Of a stretch of 33,127 nt of DNA, positions 30,570 to 33,127 are shown piece by piece. Below the pieces are notes generated by a model. The model was not told the DNA's origin and searched no databases. It saw nothing but the letters and a program-made list of their open reading frames with translations. Position 1 is the stretch's first letter. Every line of letters starts with the position of its first letter. The position numbers and the translations under genes are program-made. The stretch lies in NCBI GenBank assembly GCA_021811085.1, contig JAJZPQ010000039.1, positions 1-33,127 on the forward strand, read 5' to 3'. This DNA comes from Pseudomonadota bacterium (GTDB lineage: Bacteria; Pseudomonadota; Gammaproteobacteria; Burkholderiales; SG8-39).

Positions 30570-31106
30570 ATGCGTTCGGCGAATGAGGCCGTGATCGAGG
30601 CAAGTGTTTTGGTGCCGGTATATCGCAAGGCCGGCGGCGAGCTGCGATTGATCCTGATCAGACGCAGCGACAACGGCGCGCACGCGGGTCACCTCGCTTT
30701 TCCGGGCGGCAAGCGCGACCCCTGCGACCGCTCCATGCTCGATACGGCTTTGCGAGAAGCACGCGAAGAAATCGGGCTCCGGGAGGATCAGATCGAAATT
30801 CTGGCTGAACTGCCGCTTGCCGAAACGCGGGCCTCAGGTTTTCGCGTCCACCCTTTTCTCGGTCGCCTCATCCAGCCGGTAGCCTGGCAAAGAAATGAAC
30901 GCGAGGTCGCCGAGATCATGGATCTGTCCTTGGCGGAACTTGCCGACGCCGAAGTCTCGAACGAAGATGATGCAATGCAGGCTGATGCATCGGTGCCGCG
31001 GCGCACGCCCTATTATCGCGTGGGCGATGACCAGTTGTGGGGCCTGACGTTCAGGATCCTGCGTGGGCTCATTCCGCGCCTGCAGGCGGGGGAATGGAAG
31101 GTTTAA
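30570..31106 (+). CDS. NUDIX hydrolase (CoA pyrophosphatase-like)
   Basis: A protein of 178 residues. The NUDIX box is GGKRDPCDRSMLDTALREAREEIGL, read as FPGGKRD and REAREEIGL; together with the preceding LIRRSDNGAHAGHLAFPGG it matches the CoA pyrophosphatase (NudL/UPF0035) subtype. Such enzymes cleave CoA and acyl-CoA derivatives to phosphopantetheine and 3',5'-ADP. A canonical Glu of the box is replaced by Asp. The ATG follows the lipoprotein stop closely; the SD is modest. CoA trimming would fit the acyl-CoA synthetase in the window, but this housekeeping gene is probably independent. Confidence 0.87.
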   Translation: MRSANEAVIEASVLVPVYRKAGGELRLILIRRSDNGAHAGHLAFPGGKRDPCDRSMLDTALREAREEIGLREDQIEILAELPLAETRASGFRVHPFLGRLIQPVAWQRNEREVAEIMDLSLAELADAEVSNEDDAMQADASVPRRTPYYRVGDDQLWGLTFRILRGLIPRLQAGEWKV

Positions 31107-31134
31107 GTTAGCCAAAAGCGCTAGAATCTCATTC

Positions 31135-31947
31135 ATGCCGCCACTCAATGTTCCTCATGACGTAGAAGTCCTGTTACGCCAATTGAATCAGGATTTCATG
31201 GGATGGGATGACCCGCCCAACCGCCTGTTGCGGGCGCTAAAGCGCGATGAGCTTGCGCTCTATGCGCAACCCATTCTTGCGCTTAAGGACGCGCCGACCT
31301 TCCCCATGGCGGAGGTGCTGGTGCGACTGCAGGACGACGACGCGGTATTTCTGCCCCCTGGGGGCTTCCTGCCCCTATTCGAGCATTTTCGACTGCTGCC
31401 GCAGCTCGACCGCTGGGTCGTGCGCCAGTCCGTAGCGCTCCTGGCCCGATTGCCGCGCGTGCCGCGCCTGTGCGTCAAAATTTCGTCGCAGACGCTCAGC
31501 GACCTGGAGTTCGTCCCGGAGCTTGCGTCGGAACTCGCGCGTTCCAAAGTGCCGCCCGGATCGCTCGTCATCGAAATCAGCGAGCATGACCTGCTAGAGC
31601 ATCCGAATGATGTTGATGCGTTCTTCGCTTCCATAAGAGGAATCGGTTGCCAGCTTGCGATCAGCGGATTCGGCCGTCGTTCAGTGTCGCTTACCGCGCT
31701 TACGACAATGCGGCCCGACTTCGTCAAAGCTGACGGCGGGATCGTGCGCAGTCTCCGCATCGGCCAGTCCTCACGCAAAAAATTGGGCGCCATGGTGAGC
31801 GTGGCGAAGGTAACCGGATTCGCCCTGATCGGAGAAGGCGTCGAAACGAATGAGACTCTCGCCGATCTGCGCGAAGCCGGCGTCGATTACGCCCAGGGGT
31901 TCGGCATCCAGGTCCCGGCGCCGATCAGCCTTATCATCGACCACTAA
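31135..31947 (+). CDS. Degenerate EAL-domain protein (predicted inactive c-di-GMP phosphodiesterase)
   Basis: A protein of 270 residues from ATG 31135 (an upstream in-frame start would read into the NUDIX gene). The EAL fold is recognisable: YAQPILAL, AEVLVRL (EAL is EVL), VKISSQTLSD, VIEISE, DFVKADGGIV, IGEGVET and YAQGFGIQVPAP. Key catalytic residues are lost: the Asn after the second motif is Lys (VKIS), and the DDFG metal-binding pair is SGFG (residues 177-180). It should not hydrolyse c-di-GMP and may bind it or act by protein contact. No signal or membrane part. It sits 28 bp after the NUDIX stop. Confidence 0.82.
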   Translation: MPPLNVPHDVEVLLRQLNQDFMGWDDPPNRLLRALKRDELALYAQPILALKDAPTFPMAEVLVRLQDDDAVFLPPGGFLPLFEHFRLLPQLDRWVVRQSVALLARLPRVPRLCVKISSQTLSDLEFVPELASELARSKVPPGSLVIEISEHDLLEHPNDVDAFFASIRGIGCQLAISGFGRRSVSLTALTTMRPDFVKADGGIVRSLRIGQSSRKKLGAMVSVAKVTGFALIGEGVETNETLADLREAGVDYAQGFGIQVPAPISLIIDH

Positions 31948-31970
31948 GGCTGTTTGCCTGGCAAGCAGCC
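31948..31970 (+). terminator. Hairpin directly after the EAL gene
   Basis: GGCTGTTTGC pairs with GCAAGCAGCC over ten positions (one wobble) around a 3-base loop, beginning at the base after the stop codon. No T tract follows. Confidence 0.5.
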
Positions 31971-32224
31971 AGTAGCAATGCGCTACCCTCAGTATCTCAA
32001 TTGCTGCTCTTGGCCCGAAATGCATATCGGGCTAAACGGCACAACGTAGTCATCGGCAGGCGCCACTGTGCTTCCGAAAAGCCGCTTACGAGCGTGCTGC
32101 TGGACTCACACTTTCGGCCATGACCGGCCATTTGCGCTCTCGCCCCATAGCGGACGCCGGCCGGAGGCCCGGGGCGTCGACAGCAGCAATCGGAAAGTAG
32201 CCCCCCGGTTTACCTAACCGAAAA
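31971..32224. other. Gene-free interval with palindromes and repeat-like sequence
   Basis: No coding gene found. A 6-bp stem GCCCGA/TCGGGC with an ATGCAT core lies at 32013-32032. The part around 32110-32155 (GGCCATGACCGGCCATTTGCG and flanks) resembles the GCGGNCATT-type intergenic relic sequences common in environmental proteobacteria; this is a weak impression. Confidence 0.35.
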
Positions 32225-32428
32225 TTATTCGGCTCCTTTAATGCAAATTTTTATCGGGTTTGGTGGGGCTGAGGCGCTGGGATTGGGGCGCTTTGAAAGT
32301 ATCCGTAACCATTCGTCGGCGCTGTGCTCGACTACGCGGTAGTTGTTATCGCGCAGGAATTCCGGGCTGAATTCTTCCCGAAAACACCAAAAACCGTCTG
32401 GCCAAACGAGGATGTTATCTGGATACAC
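32225..32428 (-). CDS. Small conserved-looking hypothetical protein
   Basis: A protein of 67 residues from GTG 32428. I do not recognise a named family. The composition looks like a real protein: an aromatic N-terminal half (ILVWPDGFWCFREEFSPEFL), a strand-turn NNYRVVEHSADEW and a short helix, then a Pro-rich tail. Its GC is lower than its neighbours'. There is no good SD, and no operon partner. It lies in the accessory-looking right end next to the restriction endonuclease-like gene. Confidence 0.5.
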   Translation of the reverse strand: MYPDNILVWPDGFWCFREEFSPEFLRDNNYRVVEHSADEWLRILSKRPNPSASAPPNPIKICIKGAE

Positions 32429-32613
32429 GATGTGGACTCGTTTCGTATGTCAATGCGTTAACCTACGCCTAAAAAGTGGAGCAGTGTATTGAGTTGTGCA
32501 AAATTTTGTAAAAGAAGAAGCAGCTGGCAGCCGCCAAGGTTGTTCCCTCGGCCCGCTAGCGTGACCACTTCCACAAACTAACTGAGCTACCCAGTGCTCC
32601 CAGCCGTCCGCGC

Positions 32614-33127
32614 CTACATCGGCCGAGTGCCTTTGCAGGTCGGGAACCGCGAGCAACCCCAGAAGGGTTGGCCCGCGCTGCGGCCCTTCCTCGCAATCCG
32701 CTGAACCATGAAGTTTCCACAAGTCGGGCAAGTTTGAGCGGCTAGTGGGGTGCTCTGCGAATGCGCTAACGCTTTTGCCAGCTGACCCTCAATTGCTCGG
32801 CCGTCCTGGATGGCCACCACCATGTCGGCCAGTTCGGCGCCGTCGATTAGCCTAATCGGTTGTCCCCTCACGAACTGCACTGCATCCGATGTGTACGTGC
32901 CGCTGCTGACAAATATAGCCGCGTCCGCGCCAGCCGCATGCATCACGCCGAGGAGCTCACGTACGGGCTGAACGCTGACTTGAACCTCTCGCCAGCGCTT
33001 GCATTGGACCACTGTGGTTTTGCCGCTCTTGCGAAGTACCAAGTCCAACCCGCCATCGGGCGCGCTGCCGCCACGCTCCTCAACGCCATAGCCCTGGCGA
33101 CGGAACACCTCGCCAACGAGAGATCGG
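32614..33127 (-). CDS. Mrr-type restriction endonuclease with topoisomerase-type zinc ribbon (N-terminus outside window)
   Basis: The reading frame is open to the window edge (LVGEVFRRQGYGVEE), so the first part is missing; the visible region is about 170 residues. The PD-(D/E)xK nuclease core is seen in GGSAPDGGLDLVLR (catalytic Asp) and VVQCKRWR (Gln-x-Lys in place of Glu-x-Lys, as in many Mrr enzymes). After a linker comes a C-terminal C4 zinc ribbon of topoisomerase I type: CPTCGNFMVQR then FWGCSRFPTCKGTRPM, with four Cys. Mrr-like proteins cut methylated or foreign DNA; the zinc ribbon adds DNA binding. Whether it defends against phage here is inference. Confidence 0.85.
   Translation of the reverse strand, partial: RSLVGEVFRRQGYGVEERGGSAPDGGLDLVLRKSGKTTVVQCKRWREVQVSVQPVRELLGVMHAAGADAAIFVSSGTYTSDAVQFVRGQPIRLIDGAELADMVVAIQDGRAIEGQLAKALAHSQSTPLAAQTCPTCGNFMVQRIARKGRSAGQPFWGCSRFPTCKGTRPM

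Noticed and set aside
32545-32640. A minus-strand segment resembling a tRNA D-arm (TAGCTCAG with flanking bases)
   Set aside because: The D-stem has no matching GAGC partner, there is no anticodon or T-arm with TTCGAAT, and no acceptor stem; it is chance similarity.
1-33127. CRISPR arrays
   Set aside because: No regularly spaced direct repeats of 24-40 bases were seen and no cas genes are encoded.

Overview
The window reads as a high-GC, catabolically versatile betaproteobacterium, most likely from the Burkholderiales. The evidence is the tRNA-Arg type, a complete Liv-type ABC operon, LysR/MarR/IclR-controlled catabolic clusters, a TcuAB pair and the codon style. The species cannot be named from sequence alone.

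Left edge (1-1495): this looks like the right end of an integrated genomic island. It holds the C-terminal part of a ThiF/E1-like adenylyltransferase, translationally coupled to a DUF6527 zinc-binding protein (a pairing typical of bacterial ubiquitin-like conjugation operons), then a DUF3892 gene followed at its stop codon by an attC-like hairpin. The island ends at the 3' half of a tRNA-Arg(ACG) gene that has no 5' half, which is a likely attR site. The tRNA terminator marks the return to chromosomal backbone.

Backbone, left half (1856-12595): a LysR regulator and a LysR-type operator precede a livKHMGF branched-chain/aromatic-acid type ABC transporter. Close behind follow a CnbZ-like (putative deaminase) protein, an aldehyde dehydrogenase with an insertion, and an aspartate dehydrogenase-like enzyme. 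This suggests uptake and breakdown of an amino-substituted organic acid. A dodecin and a MATE exporter follow.

Central catabolic block (12967-29916): a MarR regulator is followed by a three-gene cluster: a divergent type II dehydroquinase-like protein, an SDR lacking its Tyr/Lys catalytic pair, and a dihydroxyphthalate decarboxylase/periplasmic-binding-like protein. A 28-codon coupled mini-ORF may lead this cluster. Next come a divergent glutathione transferase, a ThDP-dependent acetolactate-synthase-like enzyme with a cupin, tcuAB (tricarballylate to cis-aconitate), an aldehyde dehydrogenase with an IclR regulator, a leaderless sugar-binding protein, a cold-shock protein, an acyl-CoA synthetase with an altronate/galactarate-dehydratase family protein, and a D-2-hydroxyacid dehydrogenase. 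Several short operons alternate strand, each with its own promoter or operator-like palindrome, giving an assortment of acid-degradation modules.

Right end (30054-33127): a BamE-like lipoprotein, a NUDIX (CoA pyrophosphatase-like) hydrolase, a degenerate EAL-domain protein, about 280 bp of gene-free palindromic DNA, a small unknown protein, and a truncated Mrr-type restriction endonuclease with a topoisomerase-type zinc ribbon.

The best candidates for something undescribed are the ubiquitin-like island end with its att site, and the 13.8-16.05 kb cluster in which two enzyme families have lost canonical active-site residues.
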